Of a DNA stretch of 64,000 nt, positions 26,494 through 35,805 are shown in pieces. The stretch's first letter is position 1, and each line of letters starts with the position of its first letter. This stretch comes from an uncultured Mediterranea sp. (GTDB taxonomy: Bacteria > Bacteroidota > Bacteroidia > Bacteroidales > Bacteroidaceae). The stretch covers positions 1-64,000 of the forward strand of contig CAMACX010000008.1 of NCBI GenBank assembly GCA_945831575.1, given 5' to 3'. The notes under the pieces were generated by a model. It was not told the origin of the DNA. It worked only from the letters and a program-made list of their open reading frames with translations, and searched no databases. The translations under genes were made by a program, and so were the position numbers.

Positions 26494-27210
26494 ATGAAGC
26501 AATTGTCCGTCATAACGCCCGTAAAAGATTCCATCGAACTGACCTTGAAGACGATTGAGGCCGTCATGACCTCATCGTGCCCTGTCCCCTACAGCTATAC
26601 GGTCTATAATGACTTCAGCACGCCAGAGAATACCCAGCGGTTGAAGGAGGCCTCCGAACGATGGGGGTTCTGTCTGGTGAATCTCTCCGAGCTGACCGAT
26701 CATCCTTCGCCCAACTACCTGCTGGTGTTGCAGATGGCTCAGAAGGAGGCTCTGGAACAGGATGCCGGACTGCTGATTGTGGAGTCGGACGTGGTGGTGA
26801 AGCCTACGACGCTCCATGCCCTCTATGCTGCTGCCTCTGAGCTGACCGACTGCGGCATGGTGGCCTCGGTCACGGTAGATGAGGCGGGGCAAATCAATTT
26901 CCCCTACCTCTACGCCAAGAAGCGTCCGCAGCAGGCCTTTGCCACACGCAAGCGCTTCAGCTTCTGCTGCACACTGCTTCATCCGCGTTTCTTACAGGCT
27001 TTCAGCTTCCAGCAGCTTGACCCTACGAAGCATTGGTATGATGTCACCATCTCCCACGCCTCGCTGCAACTGGGCTTCAAGAACTATCTCTTCACGCTCT
27101 TCCCTGTGCTCCATCGCCCCCACAGCAGCCGTCCCTGGAAGTTGCTGAAGTACAGCAATCCCTTGAAGTACTATTGGATAAAATACACCAAGGGGTTCGA
27201 CAAAATCTGA
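26494..27210 (+). CDS. GT2-like glycosyltransferase
   Basis: A 238-residue cytoplasmic protein with a GT-A fold start (SVITPVKDSIELTLKTIEAV), VYNDFSTPENTQ in place of the usual NDGS, and LLIVESDVVVKPTTLHAL, where ESDVV takes the DxD position. It lacks membrane segments. It heads the six-gene cluster with lpxL, glf and others, which supports a role in envelope glycolipid assembly. The donor and acceptor are not known. Confidence 0.8.
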   Translation: MKQLSVITPVKDSIELTLKTIEAVMTSSCPVPYSYTVYNDFSTPENTQRLKEASERWGFCLVNLSELTDHPSPNYLLVLQMAQKEALEQDAGLLIVESDVVVKPTTLHALYAAASELTDCGMVASVTVDEAGQINFPYLYAKKRPQQAFATRKRFSFCCTLLHPRFLQAFSFQQLDPTKHWYDVTISHASLQLGFKNYLFTLFPVLHRPHSSRPWKLLKYSNPLKYYWIKYTKGFDKI

Positions 27211-27242
27211 GTTTTTCTCACTTGAGTGTTATTTTGAGGACT

Positions 27243-28175
27243 ATGCGCATTTTCTATTATATATTGTTCGGGTTGTGGTACCTGCTCTCGCTGCTTCCGC
27301 TGCGGGTGCATTACTTCTTCTCCGACGTTGTGCTCTATCCACTGCTCTTCTATCTGATAGGCTACCGCCGCAAGGTGGTACAAGACAACCTCAAGGGCTC
27401 CTTCCCCGAGAAGAGTGACCGTGAACTGGCAGCTATTGAGCGCGATTTCTACCATTTCCTCTGCGACTACATGGTGGAGACCGTGAAGACCTTCTCCATG
27501 TCCAAGGTGCAGATGATGCGTCGCATGACTTTCAGCGGACTAGACGAGCTGGTTAAAGCCATGGACCGTGAGCAGAAGCAGTTCTGCTTTGTCTATCTGG
27601 GTCACTACTGCAACTGGGAGTGGATTGCCTCGATGCCCTACTGGGTACCGTCTGAGTACCACTGTGCCCAGATATACCATCGCTTGCGCAATCCGCAGAT
27701 GGATGCCCTCTTCCTGCGCCTGCGCAACCGCTACGGCGGCGAGTGCATCGCCATGCAAGACACCTTGAGGCGCATCATCGAAATCAAGCGAAGCGGACAG
27801 AAGGAGATCATCGGCTTCATCTCCGACCAGGCACCCAAGTGGAACAGCATCCACCATTGGTGCGACTTTTTCCACCGCGATACCCCCGTCTTCATCGGTA
27901 CAGAAAAGATTGGCAAACAGGTGGATGCCTTGATCTATTATATGGACATCAAGCGGATAAGGCGTGGCTATTACCATTGTCAGCTCAAGCCTATCACCCA
28001 TCAAGTAAGGCAGATACCCGACTTTGAATTGACTGATACCTTCACGCATATTCTGGAGCAGATGATCAGTGCGCAGCCTGCCTATTGGCTCTGGAGCCAC
28101 AAGCGCTGGAAACGCACCAAGGAGGAGTGGATTGAACGACAAAAAAATGCCAACGAACATGAGAAAGCAAGCTGA
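27243..28175 (+). CDS. lpxL: LpxL/HtrB-type lipid A acyltransferase
   Basis: A 310-residue member of the lysophospholipid acyltransferase superfamily that adds a secondary acyl chain to lipid A. It has an N-terminal membrane anchor, the catalytic HX4E motif in GHYCNWEW, and FISDQAPKW later on. ATG 27243 follows the GT2 stop by 32 bp. It overlaps the start of glf by up to 28 bp. Bacteroides lipid A is usually penta-acylated, so a single such enzyme would be enough. Confidence 0.87.
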   Translation: MRIFYYILFGLWYLLSLLPLRVHYFFSDVVLYPLLFYLIGYRRKVVQDNLKGSFPEKSDRELAAIERDFYHFLCDYMVETVKTFSMSKVQMMRRMTFSGLDELVKAMDREQKQFCFVYLGHYCNWEWIASMPYWVPSEYHCAQIYHRLRNPQMDALFLRLRNRYGGECIAMQDTLRRIIEIKRSGQKEIIGFISDQAPKWNSIHHWCDFFHRDTPVFIGTEKIGKQVDALIYYMDIKRIRRGYYHCQLKPITHQVRQIPDFELTDTFTHILEQMISAQPAYWLWSHKRWKRTKEEWIERQKNANEHEKAS

Positions 28176-29286
28176 CTACGACTACCTGATTGTAGGTGCC
28201 GGCCTCTTTGGTGCCCTCTTTGCCTGCGAAGCACGTAAGGCAGGAAAGCGTTGCCTTGTCATCGACAAGCGTACCCATACAGGGGGCAATATCCATTGCC
28301 TTGAGGTGGAGGGCATCCATGTGCATCAGTATGGGGCACACATCTTCCATACCAGCAACAGGCAGGTGTGGGATTATGTTAACCATTATGTAGAGTTCAA
28401 CCGCTACACCAACTCGCCCATCGCTTCCTATAAGGGACGGCTCTACAACCTCCCCTTCAACATGAATACCTTCTATCAGCTGTGGGGTGTGACAACACCT
28501 GCTGAGGCGCAGGCCAGGATTGATGCGCAGCGAGCCCGGTATGCCTCCATTGTGGAGCCTGCTAATCTGGAGGAACAAGCCCTGAAGCTCTGCGGTGATG
28601 ACATTTACCGTATTCTCATTAAGGGATATACCGAGAAGCAGTGGGGGCGTAAGGCTACGGAGTTGCCTGCTTTCATTATCCGTAGGATTCCCTTCCGTTT
28701 TACTTTCGATAACAATTACTTCAACGATGCCTATCAGGGCATTCCCATTGGCGGCTATAATCCACTCATCGAAGCGTTGCTTCAGGGGGTAGAGGTGCGG
28801 TTGGGGGTGAATTACTTCGAGGCGCGCGACTTCTGGAATACACAAGCCAAGAAGTTGCTCTTCACCGGATGTATTGATGAATTTTTCGACTATCGCTTTG
28901 GCCATCTGGAGTATCGCAGCTTGAGGTTCGACCATCAACAGATTCCTGTAGCTAACTTCCAGGGTAATGCTGTAGTGAACTATACAGAGGCAGAGGTACC
29001 CTATACCCGTATCATTGAGCATAAGCATTTTGAGTTTGGAAGTCAACCTCATACGGTGGTCACTTACGAATATCCCGAAGCCTTTGCTCCAGGTAAGGAG
29101 CCCTACTATCCTGTTAACGATGAAGTCAATACAGCTCGCTTGAAGCAATACAAGGACGTGGCCAAGGTTCAGCAGCAGGTACTCTTTGGTGGACGGCTGG
29201 GTCAGTACGTCTATGCTGATATGGACGATACGGTAGAGGCTGCTTACCGTCTGGCGCAAGCGGAGTTTACATCTTCTAATCATTAA
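28147..29286 (+). CDS. glf: UDP-galactopyranose mutase
   Basis: Flavoenzyme that turns UDP-galactopyranose into UDP-galactofuranose. The 379 residues have the FAD motif YLIVGAGLFGALFA, VIDKRTHTGGN, YGAHIFHT, and the conserved FTGCIDEFFDY and YEYPEAF blocks. The start at 28147 (or 28159) overlaps the lpxL end, so the two are co-translated. Its presence implies that a galactofuranose-containing glycan is made; the GT at 30116 is a candidate galactofuranosyltransferase. Confidence 0.94.
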   Translation: MPTNMRKQADYDYLIVGAGLFGALFACEARKAGKRCLVIDKRTHTGGNIHCLEVEGIHVHQYGAHIFHTSNRQVWDYVNHYVEFNRYTNSPIASYKGRLYNLPFNMNTFYQLWGVTTPAEAQARIDAQRARYASIVEPANLEEQALKLCGDDIYRILIKGYTEKQWGRKATELPAFIIRRIPFRFTFDNNYFNDAYQGIPIGGYNPLIEALLQGVEVRLGVNYFEARDFWNTQAKKLLFTGCIDEFFDYRFGHLEYRSLRFDHQQIPVANFQGNAVVNYTEAEVPYTRIIEHKHFEFGSQPHTVVTYEYPEAFAPGKEPYYPVNDEVNTARLKQYKDVAKVQQQVLFGGRLGQYVYADMDDTVEAAYRLAQAEFTSSNH

Positions 29287-29299
29287 TTACGAATCTGTC

Positions 29300-30070
29300 A
29301 TGACCAATCCATATCCTCCCCGAACAATCCTTCAGCGGCTGACGAAGCCTCGATTTTATGATGTTGCTCCTCGCTTTGCTGAGGTAGAACCCTTTGTCCG
29401 CAGCCTGCCTGAACGGTTTGATGCGGGTGAAGGTGAGGTGATTTATCAGGGACGCAACACGCTGCGACGGATGGAGTATGCAGGGTATCAGTTGGTGGTG
29501 AAGTCGTTTACACGGCCTTATATTATCAACCGTCTGGTATACGGCATCGTAAGGGGTAGCAAGGCTAAGCGCTCTTTCCTCTACGCCAAAGCTTTTCAGC
29601 TGATGGGAGTAGGCACCCCCACACCCGTTGCATGGTTGGACCAACGCAATGGATTGTTACTTGATAAGAGCTACTATGTCAGCTTGCTGTCCGATTGTCC
29701 CTATCGTTACGAGGTGCTGTTCGAACAGCCGTTTGCCTGTATGGAGGAGGTGCTTCGAGCAATCGGAAGACAGACTGCGTTGCTCCACGAGCATGGCTAT
29801 GCCCATAAGGACTATGGCCGAGGTAACATCCTCTTCAAGTCCTTGCCAGACGGCAAGGTGAAGCTCGAAGTGGTTGACCTCAATCGGATGCATCTGGGCA
29901 AGATAGGACTCAAGGAGGGCTGCAAGAATTTCTGTCGTCTGCCGGCTACTGAGCAGATGCATCGCTGGATGGCCGAGGAATATGCCAAGGCACGAGGTTA
30001 CGATGCAGAGACTTGCTACGAGCTGATTGCTGCCTACCGTCATGCCGACAAGGGTGAGGAGGAGTATTAA
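29300..30070 (+). CDS. Kdo/heptose-kinase-like LPS core kinase
   Basis: A 256-residue protein kinase-like fold of the WaaP/KdkA type. It shows YQLVVKSFTRPY with the ATP-binding Lys, the catalytic loop HGYAHKDYGRGNILFK and VVDLNRMHLG for metal binding. Such enzymes phosphorylate Kdo or heptose in the LPS inner core. It lies 13 bp after glf in the cluster. The sugar target is inferred. Confidence 0.82.
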   Translation: MTNPYPPRTILQRLTKPRFYDVAPRFAEVEPFVRSLPERFDAGEGEVIYQGRNTLRRMEYAGYQLVVKSFTRPYIINRLVYGIVRGSKAKRSFLYAKAFQLMGVGTPTPVAWLDQRNGLLLDKSYYVSLLSDCPYRYEVLFEQPFACMEEVLRAIGRQTALLHEHGYAHKDYGRGNILFKSLPDGKVKLEVVDLNRMHLGKIGLKEGCKNFCRLPATEQMHRWMAEEYAKARGYDAETCYELIAAYRHADKGEEEY

Positions 30071-30115
30071 TTACACAATGAGGAGAGTTTTAACTTTTAA
30101 GAAATAGTGAGAGAG

Positions 30116-31012
30116 ATGAAACTGTTTGCTGTAGTAGTGACCTTCAATCGCTTGGAGTTGCTCAAGCGCAACATCAGTTGCCTGAGGCGGAATACGCCCA
30201 TTACTTGTATTGTGGTGGTAAACAACGGAAGTACTGATGGTACAGCCCAGTGGCTTGACCAACAGGCTGATCTCTGTGTAATTCACCAGCAGAACGTGGG
30301 AGGCTCGGGAGGCTTCTACACAGGCATTGACTATGCCTACAGGCAAGGGGCTGACTGGATATGGTGCATGGATGATGATGTCTTCCCCCGTGCAGACTGC
30401 CTGGAGCAGTTGTTGGCAGAGGCCCATGACCCGAAGATTGGCATCTTGGCTCCACGTCGATTGATGGACGGGGAGATATTCTGTCACGACTTCCAGGACT
30501 ATAACCTCACGAACCCTTTCCGGTCGATGTACATGCAACGGGTTCGTAATGAGGAAGTGAATGCTCCAATTCATGTAGCCGGTACCGCCTTTGAGGGCCC
30601 TCTGATACGGCGCGAGGTGGTGGAGCGCATCGGTCTGCCCAATAGGGAACTCTTCATCTTCTGCGATGATACCGACTATTGCCTCCGTACCATACAGGCA
30701 GGATTCACTATCCTCTACGTTCCCGCTGCCTTGATGGATAAACAGAAATTCTTTAGCCACGACAGCTGGAGTGAACGCAACCGCAAGAAGAAGTGGAAGC
30801 GCTTCTATCAAGTACGTAACTCAGCCTACTTGAACCATCGCTATGGCCGTAACTGGGGTGTCAGGTACCTGCGTGGCTTTATCAATGTGTCTGGCTATTT
30901 GTTCACGGCATTCATCACGTTCCCTTTCTCCAAGGCCTGGCAATGGAGTGATATCAGCAAACTGTGGCGTGCCTACAGCGACGGTATTCATGAGCGACTG
31001 GGTATTATGTAG
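30116..31012 (+). CDS. GT2 glycosyltransferase, galactofuranosyl/rhamnosyltransferase-like
   Basis: A 298-residue enzyme: VVVTFNRLELLKRNI at the start, VVNNGSTDGTAQWL, QQNVGGSGGFYTGIDYA, and DDDV within WIWCMDDDVFPRAD for the metal-nucleotide site, then FIFCDDTDYCLR. The GGSGGF segment resembles GlfT-type galactofuranosyltransferases and related rhamnosyltransferases. Its place three genes after lpxL and two after glf supports use of UDP-galactofuranose. ATG 30116 is preferred over GTG 30107. Confidence 0.83.
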   Translation: MKLFAVVVTFNRLELLKRNISCLRRNTPITCIVVVNNGSTDGTAQWLDQQADLCVIHQQNVGGSGGFYTGIDYAYRQGADWIWCMDDDVFPRADCLEQLLAEAHDPKIGILAPRRLMDGEIFCHDFQDYNLTNPFRSMYMQRVRNEEVNAPIHVAGTAFEGPLIRREVVERIGLPNRELFIFCDDTDYCLRTIQAGFTILYVPAALMDKQKFFSHDSWSERNRKKKWKRFYQVRNSAYLNHRYGRNWGVRYLRGFINVSGYLFTAFITFPFSKAWQWSDISKLWRAYSDGIHERLGIM

Positions 31013-31042
31013 ATCCGTTTCTTTTCATTATTCGAAAACGCT

Positions 31043-31921
31043 ATGAAATTTTTTAAAAGTATCGAACGAAAGATCAGCCACCTCAAGCAGCAATACCTGT
31101 TGCATCTATTATTGAGGAAGTATCATCAAGACGAAGTGATTCAGCGTTTTGCTCAGATTAATCCTGAGAGTGAGGGCTGTGGGGAGATTGGGGCGACATC
31201 GCCTATCTGGGTCTGCTGGTGGCAGGGTGAGAAACAGATGCCCGAGGTGGTCAATCTGTGCTATCGTTCCATCAAGAAGCATGCCTGCCAGCATCCCGTG
31301 GTGCTGCTTACCGAGGAGAATCAGGCGCAGTATCTACATCTGCCTCCCATAGTATGGAGTAAGTATCAAGCCGGACTCATTTCGCGAACCCATCTGTCAG
31401 ATATTGCCCGCGTTTATCTGCTCAAGGAGTACGGAGGCATCTGGATGGACGCTACCATCCTGCTGACGGAGGATATAGACCGCGTGGTGGATATTCATTG
31501 TTCCTATTGGAGTTATCGGCACGTGACCCCTTATAATAATGTGTCTAAGGGATTATGGACTGGATATTTTCAGGCCAGTGGTAAAGGGCATTTTATTCCT
31601 GCTTATCTCTATGACTCCTTCATCCATTGGTGGAAACATAACGAGCAGCTGTTCACTTATTTGCTTATTGATTACGTGCTCCGTTTAGGCTACGATCATT
31701 TATTAGCTATGCGTAGCTGCATAGACCATCTTCCTGTACGTCCTATTGGTATGCTGCGCAAGATTCTAGATGCAGAGTACGATTCCGTCCAGTGGGAGCG
31801 GGTCATAGGTGAAGCACCATTCCATAAGTTATCCTACAAGAAATACACGAAAAAGTGTACCAAGCAGGGCAAAACCACTCACTATGCTCATCTGCTTGAA
31901 CTTTACGGTCCACGGGATTAA
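31043..31921 (+). CDS. Capsular-polysaccharide-synthesis-type glycosyltransferase
   Basis: A 292-residue protein fitting the Caps_synth (PF05704) / GT32-like group: SPIWVCWWQGEKQMPE, then SDIARVYLLKEYGGIWMDAT with the conserved Asp and DxD-like WMDAT site, later YLLIDYVLR. It is the last gene of the cluster that starts at 26494. Acceptor unknown. Its stop is followed by the promoter of the LTA-synthase-like gene. Confidence 0.82.
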   Translation: MKFFKSIERKISHLKQQYLLHLLLRKYHQDEVIQRFAQINPESEGCGEIGATSPIWVCWWQGEKQMPEVVNLCYRSIKKHACQHPVVLLTEENQAQYLHLPPIVWSKYQAGLISRTHLSDIARVYLLKEYGGIWMDATILLTEDIDRVVDIHCSYWSYRHVTPYNNVSKGLWTGYFQASGKGHFIPAYLYDSFIHWWKHNEQLFTYLLIDYVLRLGYDHLLAMRSCIDHLPVRPIGMLRKILDAEYDSVQWERVIGEAPFHKLSYKKYTKKCTKQGKTTHYAHLLELYGPRD

Positions 31922-31956
31922 AAAACGGTCATCTGTCATATTATTTTTAGTCTGAA

Positions 31957-31989
31957 TTTGTCGCATCTGAAATAAATGTTGTATTTTTG
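31957..31989 (+). promoter_or_regulatory. Promoter of the LTA-synthase-like gene
   Basis: TTTG at 31957-31960 and TATTTTTG at 31982-31989, spacer 21 bp, 50 bp upstream of the start codon. Confidence 0.65.
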
Positions 31990-32039
31990 CAATCAAAAGA
32001 AAATAATTAATCCCTTAATAATTGCAATAATACACTGAG

Positions 32040-34010
32040 ATGCAATCAGATAATCATTGTTTTTCCCGCGGTCGTTTCGGATTGGTCCTGTCCTTGCTGA
32101 TTAAGATTCATCTGCTCGGCCTGTTATTTCTCTCTTTTTTCCGTTTGGCGGAGTATGTTGCCCTTAGGGGAATGGTGGAGCATGGCGAAGCATCGGTACT
32201 GACAGCTTTTGTTCGAGGTGTATGGTTTGACAATGTAGTGGGGTGCTATGTCCTGATTGTGCCCTTGGCATTGCTGCTCATTGCTGGTTGCTTCGGTTGC
32301 TTTGCCCGCTGGCTGAGACGCTTCACAATGGTGTGGATGGGGGTGCTCTATGTGCTCTGCTTCGCTATTTCGGCAGCCAATATACCCTACTTTGCCTACT
32401 TTTTTCAGAATATCAATTCGGGTATCTTTGGTTGGTTTGGGTATGCGGGAACTACGGCCGGCATGGTGGTAGGCGAATCTTCTTACCTCGTTTACATTTC
32501 GATGTGGGCGGTATTGTCGGTACTCTTCTCGTGGATTATGATGCGTATGGAGCGCAACCTTAATCAGCGTATGTGTGTCGTGGAGGGCAGTAGGGAAAAG
32601 GTGGTACCGCTGCATAGTTTGCTCCGTAGTCTTCTCACGCTGACTGCCATCGCACTCTGTCTGCTGGGTATTCGTGGACGCACGGGTTACAACCCCATCA
32701 AGGTGAGTCAGGCTTATTACTGCTCTGACCCACTGCTCAATCAGTTGGGTATTGCTCCGGCGTTCAACTTGCTGACCAGTGTGATGGACGATATGCGCAA
32801 GGAGAACGCTGAATTGCAGTTAATGCCCTATGCTGAGGCTATTGCTGAAGCACGCCGGGAGTTGGGCATTGAGGGAAAAGTAGATTCAACCGATGTGTTG
32901 TATCGGCGTGTGGAGCCAGACAGCACCGTCACTGCTCAGCATCCCAATGTGGTGATTATCCTTATGGAATCGATGTCGGCTCGCCTGATGCAGCACTTTG
33001 GTCAGACGCAGCGCCTCACTCCGGTACTCGATAGTTTATACAATCACTCTCTGGCTTTCAGCCGTTGCTATTCGGCAGGTGTACACACCAATCACGGTCT
33101 CACTGCCACTCTTTACTCGTTTCCAGCCTTGATGAAGCGCAACCTGATGAAGGGTACGGTAACCCCTCACCGCGAGGGAATCCCCACGGTGCTCAAGGAG
33201 TATGGCTACCGCAACCTCTTCTTTATGACTCATGAAGCGCAGTATGACAACATGAACGCCTTCTTCCGTACCAACGGCTATGATGAGGTGTATGCACAGG
33301 AGGACTATCCAAAGAGTGAGGTAGTGAACAGCTTCGGAGTGAGTGACCGTTTCCTCTTCCGTTTTGCTCTTGGAAAGCTGCAAGAGACTGCCTCAGCTCA
33401 TCAGCCCTTCATGGCAACATTGCTTACTATCAGCAATCATCCACCCTACATCATCCCTGATGATTTTCATCCGCGAAGCAGTGAGAAAGAAACGCAGATA
33501 GTGGAGTATGCCGACTATTGTCTCGGGCAATTTCTTAGTGAGGCACGTAAGCAATCGTGGTATGATCATACGCTGTTCGTGGTGCTGGCTGACCATGGGA
33601 AGATTGTGGGGCAGGTGGATAGCGAACTGCCGCAGTCGTACAACCATATCCCGTTGCTTTTCTTTGGGCGGGGAGTGACGCCCGCACAGCATACATCGCT
33701 GGCTACGCAGGTAGATGTGATGCCTACTCTGCTTGGAATGCTAAATATGGGATATGCCTACCACGGCTTTGGGGTGAATCTGCTGGAGGCGCAACGTGAC
33801 AAGGTATGCTACTCGGCAGACAACCAAATAGTGGCCCGTACCAATGAGGCTTGTTATATCCACACTTCATCTACAGGACTGGATAGCTACTACCGCGAGC
33901 AATCTGACAATACCCTGTTGCCCGCTACACCCGACAGTCTTTTCCATTCGCTGCAGCGTTATGCTTATGCGATGATGCAGACTGCTGAATATTGCTACAG
34001 GTATCAGTAG
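32040..34010 (+). CDS. LTA-synthase-like membrane sulfatase-fold transferase
   Basis: A 656-residue protein with about five N-terminal membrane helices and a periplasmic alkaline-phosphatase-superfamily domain. That domain starts NVVIILMESMSARLM (first metal-site Glu) and includes SAGVHTNHGLTATL, where a Thr would be the nucleophile, and VVLADHGK. Relatives transfer phosphoglycerol or phosphoethanolamine to membrane glycans. It has its own promoter but follows the glycolipid cluster on the same strand. The exact group transferred is not shown. Confidence 0.85.
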   Translation: MQSDNHCFSRGRFGLVLSLLIKIHLLGLLFLSFFRLAEYVALRGMVEHGEASVLTAFVRGVWFDNVVGCYVLIVPLALLLIAGCFGCFARWLRRFTMVWMGVLYVLCFAISAANIPYFAYFFQNINSGIFGWFGYAGTTAGMVVGESSYLVYISMWAVLSVLFSWIMMRMERNLNQRMCVVEGSREKVVPLHSLLRSLLTLTAIALCLLGIRGRTGYNPIKVSQAYYCSDPLLNQLGIAPAFNLLTSVMDDMRKENAELQLMPYAEAIAEARRELGIEGKVDSTDVLYRRVEPDSTVTAQHPNVVIILMESMSARLMQHFGQTQRLTPVLDSLYNHSLAFSRCYSAGVHTNHGLTATLYSFPALMKRNLMKGTVTPHREGIPTVLKEYGYRNLFFMTHEAQYDNMNAFFRTNGYDEVYAQEDYPKSEVVNSFGVSDRFLFRFALGKLQETASAHQPFMATLLTISNHPPYIIPDDFHPRSSEKETQIVEYADYCLGQFLSEARKQSWYDHTLFVVLADHGKIVGQVDSELPQSYNHIPLLFFGRGVTPAQHTSLATQVDVMPTLLGMLNMGYAYHGFGVNLLEAQRDKVCYSADNQIVARTNEACYIHTSSTGLDSYYREQSDNTLLPATPDSLFHSLQRYAYAMMQTAEYCYRYQ

Positions 34011-34101
34011 TAGCCTTTCTATCTTTTTTCACATGAATATTTTGTGAATACATCTCTCAGTCTTATCTTTGCACTGTGAATCAACCATAAAGACGAAGAC
34101 G

Positions 34102-34321
34102 ATGATGATAGAAGCGCGGTACGGAAATCATGCTTCGTGACAAGAGGATAGAAGAGCAGCAGAACCGGCTTATGGAGCAGCAGAACCTGCTTACGGAAGA
34201 ACGTAGGAAAGTTCATACCTTGATATCTGCTCTGATGGCTAATGGTATGTCCGTGGAGCAGATATCTGTTATGACGGGTTACTGCATATATGAAGTGCGC
34301 TCATACTTTGAGGAAACTTAA
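34102..34321 (+). pseudogene. Rpn/PDDEXK_2 nuclease gene remnant with internal deletion
   Basis: The promoter (TTTG 34041-34044, TATCTTTG 34064-34071), leader and paired ATG codons match the intact gene at 35806, but after the third codon the sequence jumps to the intact gene's 3' part. Positions 34111 onward align with 36543 onward, so about 728 bp, holding the whole nuclease domain, are missing. 728 is not a multiple of three, so the original frame stops after 12 codons. A second ATG at 34130 reopens a 63-codon frame: the coiled-coil segment and the C-terminal small helical domain. It also lacks two heptads. Its end overlaps the convergent MFS gene by 4 bp. Confidence 0.8.
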
Positions 34322-35505
34322 CATTCTGCTGTGTGCTCTATGGGTGGCAGGCTTTGGAAATGGCGTGTAGTCCACACTTGGATAAGGAATACCAGGCTGA
34401 TGCCTATGGTTATCTTGTAGGGGCCTACCACATCCTCTGTCCCATATAGGAGGTTAGAGAGTGGAATGATAATGAGGGGTGAGATAAACTGCCCTAGATA
34501 GAGCGCTGCCGATAGCATTGGCATTACCGTAGTAGCCGAGGTTTTGCCACCTTTGATGGAGGCTATCGTCATGAAGTAGGGTACACCCACGCCGTTGGCT
34601 ATTCCGATGAAGGCTGAGCCTATTGCTAACAGCAGTGAGCTGTCTGCACAGGTATAGCAGGCGTACCCGATGATGAAGGCTATTGGGGCAAAGTACTTGA
34701 TTGAAGTACGGAAACAGTCCATTAGCTGACCGAACGCCAGCCCCACGAAGAAGGCTAATAGGTCGAGTGCCACCATGAGTAGGGTGATGGTCGCGGTGTC
34801 AAGCCCCAACTGCTTGCCCGTGATGATGGCAAAATTGGTGGGGAAGACGAAGAATACCATCGTAAGCAGCAGAATGCCTACCACCGAAGGGTGGAACTTG
34901 AGTAATTGTCTGGGCTCGAAGATCTTGCCACGCTTGTTCTCCGTACCAAGTCTTTCATTAGGCAGCCAGCGTATAATCATCAGGAGTGCTACCATGCCGA
35001 GGAGATAGACGTAGAATGAATAATTCCACTCGATAGAAGCCAATACACCAGCTAGCAGTGTACCTACTACACCGCCCATCTGGTTCATGGCAGCAGATAG
35101 TCCCATCAGCCTTGCCTGTTCCTGGGGCGGATAGAAGTAGGAGAGTAACCCTGTGGAGAGCGGCATGATGAGTCCCACGCTCACGCCTAGTGAGGCCCGC
35201 ATCACGAGCAGAGCCGCCAAATTGTCGATGAAGACACATCCTGTACCTGCCACTACATAAATCAGCAGACCTACCACGGCAATCGTGCGGGTGCGCCATA
35301 AGCGGCTAATCTGTAGGAAGAACAAGTTGGTGAGGATGATGAACAGGGCAGGCAGACTAATGATGAGTTGCACCATAATCTCAGGAGCATCTGCGAAATG
35401 CTGATGAATGACTCCCATGGCCGGGGCAATGGCTGCTGCTGCCATGATTGTAAGAAGCGACATCGACAGGATGGTCGCTGTAACCATTTTTGTAATTTTA
35501 CTCAT
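34318..35505 (-). CDS. MFS transporter
   Basis: A 395-residue major facilitator protein with about 12 hydrophobic segments. The first half has the loop after helix 2 (LQISRLWRTRTIAVVG) and PLSTGLLSYFYPPQEQARLMGL. Substrate unknown; the drug-efflux group is possible. It lies between the broken and the intact Rpn-type genes. A hairpin followed by T6 sits 27 bp upstream of its start and may control its expression. Confidence 0.83.
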   Translation of the reverse strand: MSKITKMVTATILSMSLLTIMAAAAIAPAMGVIHQHFADAPEIMVQLIISLPALFIILTNLFFLQISRLWRTRTIAVVGLLIYVVAGTGCVFIDNLAALLVMRASLGVSVGLIMPLSTGLLSYFYPPQEQARLMGLSAAMNQMGGVVGTLLAGVLASIEWNYSFYVYLLGMVALLMIIRWLPNERLGTENKRGKIFEPRQLLKFHPSVVGILLLTMVFFVFPTNFAIITGKQLGLDTATITLLMVALDLLAFFVGLAFGQLMDCFRTSIKYFAPIAFIIGYACYTCADSSLLLAIGSAFIGIANGVGVPYFMTIASIKGGKTSATTVMPMLSAALYLGQFISPLIIIPLSNLLYGTEDVVGPYKITIGISLVFLIQVWTTRHFQSLPPIEHTAEC

Positions 35506-35531
35506 ATTCGCTTTATCTGTACATTAAAAAA

Positions 35532-35577
35532 GTGTCCCAACCACATAAAATCAACTAGACTTACGTGGTTGGGACAC
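35532..35577 (-). promoter_or_regulatory. Terminator-like hairpin in the MFS leader
   Basis: GTGTCCCAACCAC (35532-35544) is the exact complement of 35565-35577, with a 20-nt loop. On the minus strand the stem is followed at once by T6, which is the form of an intrinsic terminator. It lies upstream of the MFS start codon, so it may be an attenuator or may end a short RNA begun near 35628. Confidence 0.6.
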
Positions 35578-35734
35578 ACACTACATGTTGTTTTCTTTTC
35601 GGCTGCGAAGTTCCTAAAAAATCTGCGCTCCACCAAATTTACACCGCATATTTTTTAGAAAAATTAAAGATTGATTCCCAAGGTGTCTCTTTATTAATCA
35701 AGAGCCATGCACATGCAATTTTTCTCATGAATAT

Positions 35735-35765
35735 TTTGTGAATTCATCTCTCAGCCTTATCTTTG
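35735..35765 (+). promoter_or_regulatory. Promoter of the Rpn-type gene
   Basis: TTTG at 35735-35738 and TATCTTTG at 35758-35765, spacer 19 bp. About 50 bp around it (from ATGAATATTTTGTGAA on) are almost identical to the promoter of the remnant at 34041-34071. Confidence 0.65.
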
Positions 35766-35805
35766 CACTGTGAATCAATCGAAAACGACATAACATGCAG
35801 AGAAG

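Larger units (their letters stand above)
35506..35805. other. Intergenic region between the MFS and Rpn genes
   Basis: This 300-bp divergent gap holds the hairpin at 35532-35577, a minus-strand -7 box candidate (TAAATTTG, complement of 35634-35641) and the promoter of the Rpn gene. No open frame is convincing. Confidence 0.55.

Noticed and set aside
28066..29283. A 405-codon open frame on the minus strand
   Set aside because: It mirrors glf, whose FAD motif and family blocks are unambiguous.
34130..34321. Independent small gene with its own function
   Set aside because: Its close match to the 3' end and promoter of the gene at 35806 shows it came from a deletion. It is listed as a remnant, with possible translation raised only as a finding.
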